From assembly GCA_045837725.1 (NCBI GenBank), contig JBEWZL010000162.1, positions 1 to 64,000 on the forward strand: 64,000 nucleotides of DNA, written 5' to 3'. The DNA comes from Vermamoeba vermiformis (taxonomy: Eukaryota > Tubulinea > Echinamoebida). Under the pieces are notes generated by a model. The model worked only from the letters and a program-made list of their open reading frames with translations. It did not search any database and was not told the origin of the DNA. Of this stretch, positions 41,547-53,869 are shown piece after piece; within the stretch, counting starts at the first letter, position 1, and each line of letters starts with the position of its first letter. Both the position numbers and the translations under genes were made by a program.

Positions 41547-43817
41547 TTAATTATTATTGATCTCTTCGAGTACTTTAGCGTATTCAGGCTGATTTTCAAG
41601 TTCTGGCGCGTGTTGCTTAATAAACTGAACGCAACTATCCCGCAACTTGACGGCGTGATGCTGATCTGCTAAAGTGAACAAAGAAAGAACGTTTTCTTCG
41701 TTCAAATTGAAGCATATAACTGACTCTAAGTCGTTCTTCAGCTTTGTGATGCCAAATTGCGATGCAGCGACGAGCACATCCACGATCAGATCGCTAATTT
41801 CGTCCAAATCAACCTCATTCTTACATAAATACTCTATAACAATAGTATTAGCATATAATACTTATAATAGTAATATAAAGTTGTACCTAGAATGATTTTG
41901 AACGAAGCTAATTCAGTTTCAATCGGGATCTGGTTCATTTTCGATTCCTTCAAGTTACCGAGCAACATTCGCCTGAAGAACTCTGATCTGGCGCAAATAA
42001 TCGCCTATTGTCATAATAATATTATGTTAGACAACGAAAGGACAAAGTTAACTGTTTTTGTGTAACGGATCTATCTCTTACCTTGTGCGCAGCAACCGCG
42101 GTACCTTCGACCAAAAATTCAATATTGCGCATCTTTTGCACCGTTTCAGTCTCGCCTAATGCTCTAGCCATATCGCTAGCCATTGTCGAGGGTGCTGAAA
42201 CTACGGAGGAGATGATTTCTTCGGCGAGTCTTCTGCTATGTTCAGGACTATATTTATCGCTTGTCTTAACAAACAAACGATACTTGTCTTCGTGTAATAA
42301 TCCCAAATCGAGTTGATTCGTGTGCCAGTACCGGATCTGAACAATGAATTAGAATTCATGACCAAAGTGCTGAATAAATTAACTTAAGCTTACCAATGGG
42401 TAGAATAGCTCATAAGGCACATCGAGAGTAATTTCGCTTTGGTTCAGATCTTTTTCAAATAATTCTCGGAAATACGAGGATCTGCAGTACAAAATGATTT
42501 TGTTGGCGTAGATCACTTTGTCTGCAATCTTAATGATAAAATCGGATAGATCCTTATTATTAAGCGCATATTCAAGAGGATCCGACTCGTTCTTCGCCTC
42601 TATTCGATCGTTAATAAACATTTACAATTCAAATAAGACCGCGCATATATCTTACCAATAAATAAGATTTCCAAATCATCAACAGCGCCTCGACCGTTCC
42701 ATCCACCAAAATATATTACAGCCGGAGCGGTGCTATTAAAGGAAGTAAGTACGTTGTTCTATTCCGTTCTACACAAGATATAGATCTGAATACCTTTGAA
42801 CGAGTTCGTAGTTCTTCGTCAATACTTTTCCATCTTCAAATACACCAGCACAATAATTGTTTCGTGCGCGGGGTACGATTAAAGTCGGATTAATTTGAGG
42901 GATGGACCATGTAGCAGTTTCTAATAACAAAAAATTAGTTATGCGCAATGTTAAAATTAAATGGTATAAATTAATAACAATAACGATACTATTAATGATA
43001 TTTCAAATTAAATGAGTACGTACTGGTATTAAAGAAGTGCAATTCAGAGTTCATTTCTTTGCCGTCCCAACCACCAAAAGTAATCAAATAGTCGTTGACT
43101 TGCGTAGTCACTGGCAACTCTAAGAACGGTGCAATGCCACTCGTAGTACGCTCAGTGAATTCGAACGATGCTGAAACATCAACGAAAATTAGTTTCAATA
43201 TTAACGATGCTTTTCATAATCAATTTGATTGTACTTACGAATATCAATTTCCAGGTAATTATTGTTAACTATGAGCAATAATTTGTTGTCTAACAACTTC
43301 CATACAGTAGCCTAAAAATAACAACATAAATTTAATGCTACAACCAACTAAGAAAATAAGGAAAAACAAATGGTCATAAATAATAATGAATACTCGTATT
43401 GTATTCTGTACCGTTGATCTCGGAGTTTGTTCTTTTAGCAATTCTTCAATGCGCAGTTTCAAGGCATCAACTTTCTCAGAATCAATGACACCAGAGATTG
43501 AACTCGCGGTTTCAAATGACTCCAAGATAATATAGAAATGAATAAACTTGTCGCAGTAGAACAGCACGTAAATAAGATCTCGCTCCTTGTCTCGGATGTA
43601 CTGCACTTGCGGCTGTAATTAAAAGAAATCATGTTAGTATTGCAGTTATTTTCGAGTGGATTTCCTTTTATGGTAATAGCAGTTGTCTACTTACAGCTTT
43701 TTTGCTCTGCGATTCCGGTCGATCGATTCTCCATACGCCAATGCGCGCTGTTTTTGAGTGCAGCCATTCATACGTGTTGTCATCCGTAAAACGGACTAAT
43801 AAATCGTTATTAGTCAT
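41547..43817 (-). CDS. Kelch/BTB/BTB protein, LZTR1-like
   Basis: A multi-exon minus gene with ATG at 43817. The first part contains kelch-type blades (NDYLITFGGWDGKEMNSELH, VIYFGGWNGRGAVDDLEI). A first BTB domain follows (LSDFIIKIADKVIYANKIIL, YCRSSYFRELFEKDL), interrupted by a long insertion. A second BTB (VEGTAVAAHKVIICARSEFF) ends in a BACK-like helical part (VLVAASQFGITKLKNDL). Kelch followed by two BTBs is the architecture of LZTR1, a CUL3 substrate adaptor, so a similar role is inferred. The stop of the upstream ankyrin gene lies only 42 bp before this ATG. Confidence 0.75.
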
Positions 43818-43859
43818 TATTATACTCCAAATGTGGTTTAATGGTAATTAATATTAAAA

Positions 43860-46759
43860 TCAACTATAGGATATATAAGAATTAGAACTTGCTTTTTTCA
43901 GATCTGGTGGATCCGTTTTCAAAATTTTGATCTCGCTGTGAGGTATGAATAATTGAGTGCCCTTACCTAAACTAAAACATTGCATCAACGAGCTCGTATC
44001 AAGCACTTGAATCAGCTCAATGGCCGGTCGCTCGTTGATAGTGGCTGGTACATTCACCGGCAGAATTTGATCGAAGTAGAACGTGTTGGGCAGTTCATTG
44101 ACGACAGAAATATCCTCGAACTTCATCTTGCCTATTAAGTACAATAATTAATAAAAAAATTAAAATCAGATCTGCAGATTTAGCAATCTAGTTACGAAAT
44201 TGTTTTTTATGATTATATTGGTACTATTATTACTTTGTTAATTTTATGCTACTTACGAACTTCAAAGTTGAATTTAAACGGTTGCGCGCCAAAATTGAAT
44301 GAGACTTTAACACCAGGTTTGCTGCCGACACCGACTGAAGGGTAATAGGACGACAATGGAACGGCCTTATAAGCCACGCCTAATAAGGATAATACCTTAT
44401 TTAGTAATGCTTCTAAAACAAAAGCCATTGGGTATTTACCTAAAAATTCTCCGTTGAGCGTAAAAAAAACTTCGCGAGTCTCAAAATTAACTCCGCAGCC
44501 AACGATGTTGCCTTTAGTACCATACCTGAATAATAATTTAAATTAATCTTATTTCTACATAAGGAAATTAATTAACATTGAGGGGCAACTCTCAGTCAAA
44601 TTTCTAATTAGAAAACTTACTGAGGACCCCATTGAATGCCTTGCGATGAAAAAGCGTGGAAGGCACGACCATCGTCAGAATGATAGCCGTATGATCTAAA
44701 AATAGCATTACATATTAGTATTAATATACTTATAATAGAAATTAATTCAATTCTTACCCAGCGTACCAGCCCGGCATATCAGTCAGATCGTAATCTCCTT
44801 CGGCCAAACCAACACCGATAAATCTATGCAAAGAATTAAATACTATATTTGGTAATATTAGAGGTGATTTTTACGTACTGTCCGTCAGTGCAGGTCTCCA
44901 ACACGGTTATTTCAAAATAACCATATTTGTCCTCGGGAGTGAACGGCTCAACAGCTTGCACACACGCGACATTATCATCATCTGTAGCATTCGGTGGAGT
45001 AATTCCCTCTACTGTCAACAAATCTTCGCCGATAATCCTTGCAGCTGCACCGCATCGTTTTTCGTTCAATTTGTTTGTCGTTTTGAACGAAATTTCATCG
45101 GCTGGAATAATCATGCCGGTCTCCATTTGACCTAAAATAGGTATTAGAATACGTTGCAAGTATTTTTTGCAAAGTTTACGTACTCAGATCTGAAACCATA
45201 ATGTCTTGCAAAGTAATCATATTTAATTTTGTATTTTTTGCGTCCGGCAAATCGTTAATTATTCCTTTAGCATATCCTCGGCCTCCAAACACGTACATCT
45301 TGTCATCAAACCTAATAACAATTAATAATGCATAATTCTAAGAAATATTATGGATCGGATCTGCTTACACAAATGATTTGGCTGAATGTCTAGCCGTTGG
45401 AGAATTGATTACGTAAGGCCTAATCCAACTACAGTGGTTGAATTCTAGAATACAATGCATTAGTTCGATCATTGAAGTGATAGTAAATCGTACTTTCAGC
45501 TCTTTTAAGATTTTTTGTGGATGCGCCAGCCAACCATAACCAGACCGCAGCGTCGTTCATATGATATCTATCTGCCTCATCTACTGCACTACGACCCTTT
45601 TTATCGGTATGAGAAACATTCGCATTGCCTTCCTGCAGATCAGAAAAGTATTAGAATTTGAACTTATCTTGACCTAAGTCCATAAATTAAATATTATTGG
45701 ACATTAATTTACCTCCACGAGAATTTTCATGCATTCTACTGCATTATTCCTAGCAGCTGAAAATAACGGCGTATGACCGTACATATCTTCAATATTTGGA
45801 TCTGCTCCGCGTTGGATCATTGATCTATTATCGCCATATTAATATAAAATCATATACTACGAACTACTCTACCTAACCAAGTTTAATTGAGAGACGCCAT
45901 TGTCGCATCGTAATTGCAACGGAGTTTCGTGCTTGACGGACACACTATTAATATCTGCGCCCCTAAATACAATAAAATATTAATAAATATTATCGAGGTA
46001 ATATTGTGTAGCTATTTAAATATCGATTAAGCGGTTAGAAAATATTTGAAAGTTAGATCTTACCTGGCGAGCAATAACTCAATCTTAGGGAGGTAATAGC
46101 AATAGTGAATAGGCGTCTTTTGCTGATCTTCAGTCTTGAGCTCGACTGAATAGACATACTCGCCGTTCTCATCTTTCATTTCTAAGAGCCACTTGAAGAT
46201 CTCCATTTCTTCTCCATAACATGCCAAGTGAAGTGCGCATTCACCCCACTATACCCAAGGATTAATATGTTGATTGCAAGTATGATAATCATGTCAAAAA
46301 TAATCAGTTCTTAGTTAAAACAAGCCACATCCAGCCACAATTAGAATCCGTAGAATTTGAAAAAGAATTGCAGATTGATAATTGTCATATAATTACCTTA
46401 TTTCGTGCTCGTAAATCAGCGCCTTTTGACTTTAAAAATTCAAGCATTGGAAGCGAGTTTCTCTTCCACACCGCTGTCGTAAAATTGAGATCCGATCAGA
46501 AAAGTTCGCTAGAAAGATTTTAATCGTGTAATAATTATTAACTTACATATTAAAAATGCCGAGTAATCATTTTCAGGGTCTCTGTAGTTCACATCCAGCT
46601 CGGCGTCTGTTTCAAACAACTCTTTGACTTTTTCAACATTACCCTCAGCAGCTGCTGTTAATAAAGGGTGCAAAAATTTATCCTCTGCGCCTATTGCATT
46701 AAAGAATAATTATTAATTTAGAAATTAATTGGTAACGGCTCGAGATCTGGCTTACTCAT
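43860..46759 (-). CDS. Ankyrin / kelch / SPRY protein
   Basis: The start appears to be a 4-nt exon (ATGA, 46756-46759) spliced to the exon ending at 46690, giving MSAEDKFLHPLLTAAAEGNV. Ankyrin repeats follow (SLPMLEFLKSKGADLRARNK, WGECALHLACYGEEMEIFKW, RGADPNIEDMYGHTPLFSAA). Then come a kelch-like FDDKMYVFGGRGYAKG and a SPRY domain (YGYFEITVLE, DGRAFHAFSSQGIQWGPQYG, REVFFTLNGEFLG, YPSVGVGSKPGVKVSFNFG). It ends in TGA at 43860. All are protein-interaction modules, so an adaptor or scaffold is likely. Introns are many and short. It shares a 326-bp divergent promoter region with CARMIL. Confidence 0.78.
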
Positions 46760-47085
46760 CCCCAAAAAATTGCTTGACCTCCTCTATTTCCACAATAATT
46801 CGTCAAATTAATTTTTTAACGAAGCAGAGAATGGGACAAGAATATCTCTTCTTAGAACGAGCCACGTGTTGAAGAAATGAGTTGACGTTCCGATTTTGTT
46901 GGCTTGATCCGCCGCAAGTTTAACGTCAACTTTCAGTTTAGACCGCTGTATATAATACAAATAAAAAGGTTTAATAGAATAACAGTCAAAATTGATTTTT
47001 GTTGTGCACTGACCGTACTGGAATTTCAGGTCGATATTTTTTATTTTTACACGCACTCGATCTGTAAAGCACAACACGCCAAACC
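46760..47085. promoter_or_regulatory. Divergent promoter region (ankyrin/SPRY and CARMIL)
   Basis: 326 bp lies between two outward-facing starts. The minus strand is open for 99 codons here (46808-47107), but that frame overlaps the CARMIL start and contains an unused intron-like segment. It is better explained as chance. Confidence 0.5.
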
Positions 47086-50000
47086 ATGGCTGAAGATACT
47101 TTCTCATCAGAAGATCAACGTATCCTAATCAATCTCTCGAATTCCTTATTTTAGATCGAGTTTGTCATCCGTCAATAATTTCTTTAACTTTCATAATTAA
47201 TCTAGAGCTGGTTCAAGCTTTTGCTCATTCAAAAGGCGATAAATTCTCCTTTATGGGCTTAGTCGATGTAGTTGCAAAGAAAGGAAGCGAGAAAAAAATA
47301 TTATGTATTGGAAATTACAGATTATATTTACTCAAGGTCGCTAAGAAGAAAGTTGAGGTTAGTAATCGATATATTATTGATTATATTATTTATTCCAGCA
47401 TTGAACGTATTTTAATTTTAATTTAGGCTGGCGGTGATGTAAACTTTTTAGCCTTAGGCAAGATCCGCTCTCCAAATAATTCAGAGGTAATAATACAATA
47501 GGAAATGATGATTATGCACGTGCATCCGATGTCGTAACATCCAAAATTACGGCATCCGCTCGTAATATCAATTGCTGAATTGGGACACAACTATCTCAGC
47601 ACCGTTGAAAATGAATATTAAAGACCAACTATATTAATATTAAATTCACTGATAGGTTATATTCGATTGCAAATCGTTTTCGGCCACAATTAAATCACCT
47701 AAAGTGGACGAGATTATTACCTGCATCCGAAACAACATCCACGCTTGTTTTCCGAATGGAACTCCTGAAGAGACTCCTATATCCTGGGATGTAGCACCAT
47801 CGTCAAGGTAATTTTATAATTAATACTGCGGGCAATGCAAAAAATCTAATCCGTTTTTTTCAATCTGTCAGACTTCGCGATCTTGATCCAGCAGGTACGA
47901 ATCTCGAGAATATATCAATATTAAGAAACGGCGTATCATATATGATTTTATTGCACGAAATTCCATCAAATTCAAGGCAAAGACGACCGCAGTTTGAATT
48001 GCCGAAGTTTACAACAAAAAAGATTCTCTCAATATAATTCAATATTATATTAATATCTATACTATATATGAGTTACTCGATTGAACAGCACCACTAGCAC
48101 GTTCAATTTCGAGCTTACTCGTTTGAAATTTCTAATCGAAATTGATATTTTACTCGAAATTGATATTTTACTCGATTTGTTTAAGATACGCTTTAAATCG
48201 CATAATTTGCTATTGACCGTCTTATTAATGCATATTAAATCGCTTTATAATATTTGCTAATTTAATTTACGCTCGTAATCAGATCGACCTTGCGGAAATT
48301 TGGCTAATGCATACTTGGCTTTCTGCGATTACTTTGGGACTCCAGCTCGTCAAGACATAGCATGGGATATTGAGAATTTGTTCCCTGCTACTAAAATCAA
48401 GACGTTTAACTTGAAAGAGTTCGAATTGCCGTTGGCCACGAGCGACATCCGTGCTCTTTGTTGGGCTCTCAAAACAAACAATTTCTTCACTGATTTCGTG
48501 CTTAGGTACGTATATACAGCCATATACTATCGGTTTCGTAATTATTTGAATTTTTTGGCATTTTTTTCAGATTTTTTTGGAGATCTGATTCCAATTCCAT
48601 TTGCAATTCTAACTTATAATATTATAGAGGTTACAAATTAGAGAAGGATCAGTTCCAGCCTATTGTCGATTGCTTTAAAGAGAACAAGAAGATTGAAAGT
48701 TTGACTTTGGTCGGAGTTAACGGCACCAAAGACAATTTCACCGATTTGGCCACTGCTCTGACAGCTAATAAGGGCACTGCTATTACTACCATCGACTTTA
48801 GCAATAATATGCTCGATGATAAAGGTCTAACTTCGGTCAGCTCTTGGATCGCCGCTTTGAGTAAGTTAGATCGAATCCAAAAATATCTCAAATTAGCCTA
48901 ATTTAATTTGCATTTAATATATTACTATTATATATCATTACTCTAATATTATTATGCGTTTTAGATCATGGTTTGAGTTCGATTAACATTGCTGATTGTG
49001 GTGCCAAGAAACAAGGCATGCAAGCCTTTGGCAATGCGCTGAAAAAGAACGTGCACATGGCGAGCACATTGACTACGCTGAATATCTCTGGCAACAAATT
49101 AGAAAATGACGGTACTAACTCTATGATTTCGTACTTGGCGAATCCAAATCCGTTGGCGAAATTCTACATGAAGAACACTAGTCCTTCTTTGGACGTTATG
49201 ATCGGTGCTATTCATCGTGGTTGCGCTTATGAATTGAAAGAATTGGATATTTCTGATAACAAGATGGGTAAGACGAGTTTTCAATTATCATTTTTTGTGG
49301 ATGGATCTTTATTTACTATTTTGATGCTTTAATGCCAAATCTTCGTGAAGTATATATCAGGCATAGCAACTAATCTTATCTTTAATTGATACAGTCAAGA
49401 AGGATTTGAGTGCATTGACAAAGCTGATCACATCTGGTGGTGGTTTGAACAAGCTCAATTTGGCTGGTTGTAAAGTACCTCTCGATGGATTGCGCGAGTT
49501 CATGAAGTAAGTGCATTATATTTATAACCATATAAGGTAATATCTAACGTCATTTTTAGGACTTTATTCAGCAACGTCTACTTGCAAAATTTCGACTTGA
49601 ATTTGGCTAACAATGACTTGGGCATTGAAGGAGCACGTGCTCTTATTGCTCTGGCCGCCGAGTCTGCAAATTTAGTCACTTTAGACTTGAGCGAGAACGA
49701 TTTCGGAGATGAAGTAAGATCCGTTTTGTGACCGAGTAACATCGGTATCTAATCTTCGGTATTTAGGGCATCAATGTCTTGGCTGAAGGATTGTGTCACG
49801 CGCCTGCTTTGAAGACACTGATTTTGAACAGAAATTTCAAAGAGAAAGGCACCAAGGCGAGATCTCAAGCCATCGAGAGTATCATTCGCTTGATCTCTTC
49901 TCAATGCCCTATTGATAGCTTACATATTGCTGGTGGTCGTGGTTTCCACGTAAGTAGCACTTAGATAATACTACGAATATTATTTGTAACGCTAGAGTTG

Positions 50001-52414
50001 ACCTAAACGGATCGGATCGTTCTTTACCAAAATGGAAATCTGACTTTAATTTCTGCAGGCTGGCCCTGATTTGATTCCCCTCATCGACGCTATTGGTACC
50101 AACGATAGCATCTTAAACTTAGACATTACCGGCAACAATCTCGGTAACCGTGGTGCTATGGCCTTGTCTAAAGCCCTGCAGACCAACACCACGTTGACAA
50201 CTTTGCATTGGGACGAGAACGGCACTACTTTGCAAGGCTTCAGAAATTTCAGGTAATATACACTGATAATTGCTTTCTTAGCGCGTTAATGCTTCGAGAT
50301 ATTGTTTATTTTTGCTCGCGTGACCCGGTCAGATCCGACGATTTTTTTTCGGTTGAGCAACATGTTATAACTATATAGATACTAACTATGTGTATATAGA
50401 CTCGGCTTGGAGAGAAATCATACATTGAAACAGGCTCCATTGCCTATTCTGGACATGAACAATGCGTTGAACCAAGCCAAAGAAGAGACTGAAAAGCGAA
50501 AGATTACAAAAGTCATCGGCGAAATTGAACAGCTTATTATTAGCAATCACTTACCGAAGAGTAAATTCACGCAAAAGACCGAAGCTTCTCTCGGCAGTCA
50601 ATTCCAGTTCTACGTAAGTCAATTGTAAAATTTTCCCCTCACATTTCCTAATTTGGAAATATCCACACAGAGCGCTTCTCAACGTGAAGAAATCGAAAAG
50701 TACGTCATGAAGATTAAAGCAACGGGCAAAGCCAAGCTCGAAGACCTCGTCATGATGAAAGACGCATCCAACTACGAAAGTGTCGTAGCTGCTTTGCACG
50801 CAGCCAAGGCCGAGGCCTTTGAAATATTGGGCACTGAACTGACTCAAAAATTGAAGAGCATGGTGAAAGGTACGTCTAGAAATTATTTTCGAAGAAAAAT
50901 ATTGTTGAGGAATCCACGGACTGCATCAACGACTTATTGATCGCTAGACCACTAAGAACCTCATATATTCATATTTTACTGTTGCAACGTTGGCTAGAAC
51001 ATAACTATATAAGGAAATTTTTAATGTCGTTGATTAGATGTGGAGCCTATTGTCGCCAATCACTATTCAAACTTGAAGAGCAAATTGGCTGAGATTGTCA
51101 AAGAGAAACAACCTTCACTCGATGACGACACTATTAAACGCTTGCGCACGAACATCAACTTTGGTTCCAAAGAAATTGATAACCAAGTAAGGAATAGCCC
51201 TGAAATTTCATGACACTTACTCACGATGCTTTGCAGATGTTCGAAGACATTCTTGTGCGTGCTGCAGGAGGTGAGATCGGTAACAAATCCGACGAATGTT
51301 TCGGCGATGCCGTTGATATTGCTGCGGACTACTTGTTCGAGAAGACAATGGACTCGCTCGAGAACATTATCGACGAGATTACCTCGGGTTCCAAACGCGA
51401 GTCAACTGTGACAGAAGACGAAGACTCGTCCGAGTCCAATACCACTTCAACCACGACCAGTCACGTGGAGCCAACAACACCCACACCGAGAGACGAAAAG
51501 CCACCAGTTCCGTCACCAAGACCTATGTCTATTGAAGAAAAACCAGCGGCCACACCGAACTGGGCTCCTGGTGTTGGTGCCATGAACTTGGTCGCCAACA
51601 TCGCCAAGGCCGCGGGCAATACTTCGGGCAGTTTTGACACTGAAGGCGAGAACAAGCCTGCTGCTAACACTGGCTCCGGCCCCGCTGTGCCTCCTAAAGT
51701 CCCGCCAAAGGTTGCTCCGAGAAAGATGCCGCCCAAGGGTAAGTCAAACTGGCATACAATGCACGTGTCTTTTTGTCGTGGAACTAACGTGCTGTAGTTC
51801 CAGGAGGTCCAGGTGCTGCCCCAGGTCCCAACCCCGGAGGCCCAGGTCCGTCTAGCCCTGGAGGTCCCGGCCCTTCACCCACTGGCGCTGGCCCTGCACC
51901 AGGAGGCATCAAGAAGATCGCTGTCATGCCTGGTTTGATGCCACCTAAGATGGGATTCCCACCCCCACGCGTGGGTGCTCCATCGAATGCCTCACCACCA
52001 CAAGGCCAAGCACCTCCTTCTCCGACCGCTAATCCGACCCCTTCACCGAAGCCTGAAGACAAGGTAACTAAATCCCATGTACAAACTCAACATTGTTCGT
52101 GAAACTTTTTGCTAAAAATCATCGAATAGAAAAAGCCCGACGACAAGAAAAAAGACGACAAGAAATCAGACAAGAAGTCAAGCTCGTCGTCCAAGACCAA
52201 GAAGGCTCCTGCAGCGGCACCGCGTCGTGAAACAGTGACCATTGACACGACTTTGCCGCCAGCCAACTTGAACACTTTGCCCGAAGTTAAGTCCCCCGAA
52301 TTATCTCATCCGACCATGGAGCGCGCTAGAATTCAAAAGAGACGACGACCTCCCACACGACGACCTCGTCCCACTGGTCTCGGCAATGGTGATGATCAGG
52401 CTGATGACGAGTAA
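47086..52414 (+). CDS. carmil: CARMIL, actin capping-protein regulator
   Basis: ATG 47086; about 18 short-intron exons to TAA 52412-52414. Order: an N-terminal PH-like CARMIL_N domain (KKILCIGNYRLYLLKVAKKK), about 16 leucine-rich repeats (TLNISGNKLENDGTNSMI, LVTLDLSENDFGDEGINVL, ILNLDITGNNLGNRGAMAL), a helical dimerisation region, and a long Pro-rich tail (GGPGPSPTGAGPAPGG). At 52301-52354 it encodes LSHPTMERARIQKRRRPP, which fits the capping-protein interaction (CPI) consensus LxHxTxxRxK...P. CARMILs bind capping protein, uncap actin barbed ends and link to myosin I and Arp2/3 at the leading edge in amoebae. The second exon is taken to start after the AG at about 47204, which gives the best match to the domain. 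Confidence 0.92.
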
Positions 52415-52498
52415 AACCGTTGCGCTGGATCTGGTCGAATTCATTCCTTGTTTTTATTACCGTTAAAAATGTTTTATTATGATACAATGGACATTACA

Positions 52499-53764
52499 TT
52501 ACTTTCGGTCTATTACTGGGCCAAGTAAGTATAAATTTTTGAAGGTCTTCAACTTGGCCAAATCGTTGACTATCAAAGGAGTGCAGTTGCCGTAGACCTG
52601 AAATCTCGTCAAATTCTTCAGAGCTAACAATATTGGCTCAATATCATCGATAGCTGTCGGATTATTGACTCCAATGTAAGGAAACGACAAGTCCAAATCT
52701 GTCAAGTTACTTAATTTGGAAATTGGGCTGAGAGATTGTTTGTGCTCCATTGAAGAAATCGTTAATTGTTGCAATGCGTGAGTGTTAATATTGTCAAGGA
52801 GTGTATCATATGAATACGAAGTTACTGTAGCACTTGATAATACTAATGATGACAGCTGTTGCAATCGCCTCAGATCCAGACTTTGATGGACTTCATTAAG
52901 CCCAAATAGCGTCAACTTTTGCAAGTTTGTTAATTGTTCTATATCTCTAATATTTGACTTTTGTGTTGAATAGCAGCTGAGATACAAACAAGTCAAGTTT
53001 TGCACCATATTTTCGAAAAACGAGATTTCAGTATTAGTGTGCAAGGATTCCAAATTAGGCAATGGTGCATCAATATGAGCTAACATTGAATAATGTCCGT
53101 CATTTGCAGCCGATGTGCAAGCGTAAATTTTCAGCACTCGTAAGCTCGATAACGCTGCGAAATAATTTGGCGGTATCTTTGTGATCCGATCTATCGTCAA
53201 TCTCGTGAGTCGATATGAATCGCTTAATATAGGAAGCGTATCTTCGGCTTTAATAACTTTGAAATTTGCAGTTTCCAAAGAAGGCAAGCTTAACGGAGCC
53301 TCTCCAGAATCTTCTTCAGAATAATGATCTTTCAATGTAAATACTGCAGCGGTTATACTCTTCAATTTTGTCAATCTATTAAGGGTCTTTGTGGATATCA
53401 TATGAACTTCTAATTGTTCCAAGTTTGTTAATGCTGAAATGAACGTTGGATCACGACCATCCGTCAGACCTTGATGTCCAATCCTCAATGACGTTAAACT
53501 TGATAATTTCGAGATAGGTTCGTATTGATGTGTCCTTATCGTGTCAATAGAGGCACATGCAAAGTTAAATCCAAACGGCTTCGTGTATTTTGAAAACGAA
53601 TCCGCGATCTCGCTCATCTGGCGACCATAAATCAATCCAAATTTAAAATCTGTTATATTGATCCAATTCATCAATCGCTTGCATACACATCGCATGCAAA
53701 ACCTCCATTTTGACTCGGGTAAATAGGAAAAAATTAAATCCGTCAATTCTGGAGGTAGATCGAG
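52499..53764 (-). CDS. F-box/LRR protein, paralog A; start exon disrupted
   Basis: One long open exon (52499 to about 53778, acceptor tatag) encodes an F-box (LLDLPPELTDLIFSYLPESK) and about a dozen leucine-rich repeats (LSKLSSLTSLRIGHQGL, LTNLQKLTLFGLNE, ISKLSNLTDLDLSFPYIG). The tandem paralog B begins with an 18-nt exon encoding MEKFDK. The matching position here (about 53835-53850, just upstream of a gtaagt donor) reads ATG TAA, so the equivalent start is destroyed. No other in-frame ATG precedes the F-box. It is either translated from an unseen exon or recently silenced. The leucine-rich frame itself has no stop over 415 codons. It converges with CARMIL, 84 bp between stops. Confidence 0.65.
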   Translation of the reverse strand, partial: LDLPPELTDLIFSYLPESKWRFCMRCVCKRLMNWINITDFKFGLIYGRQMSEIADSFSKYTKPFGFNFACASIDTIRTHQYEPISKLSSLTSLRIGHQGLTDGRDPTFISALTNLEQLEVHMISTKTLNRLTKLKSITAAVFTLKDHYSEEDSGEAPLSLPSLETANFKVIKAEDTLPILSDSYRLTRLTIDRITKIPPNYFAALSSLRVLKIYACTSAANDGHYSMLAHIDAPLPNLESLHTNTEISFFENMVQNLTCLYLSCYSTQKSNIRDIEQLTNLQKLTLFGLNEVHQSLDLRRLQQLSSLVLSSATVTSYSYDTLLDNINTHALQQLTISSMEHKQSLSPISKLSNLTDLDLSFPYIGVNNPTAIDDIEPILLALKNLTRFQVYGNCTPLIVNDLAKLKTFKNLYLLGPVIDRK

Positions 53765-53869
53765 TAAGAAATCGCCGTCCTATAATTTTATACAATTAAT
53801 ATACCTGTTTGAAAAATATTGCGCTTACTTACAACGAATTTTACATGTTCTACTTACGCACAAGTGACG

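Noticed and set aside
46808-47107. 99-codon minus-strand open frame between two divergent genes
   Set aside because: It overlaps the CARMIL start codon, has no recognised family and lies in the shared promoter interval; chance is more likely.
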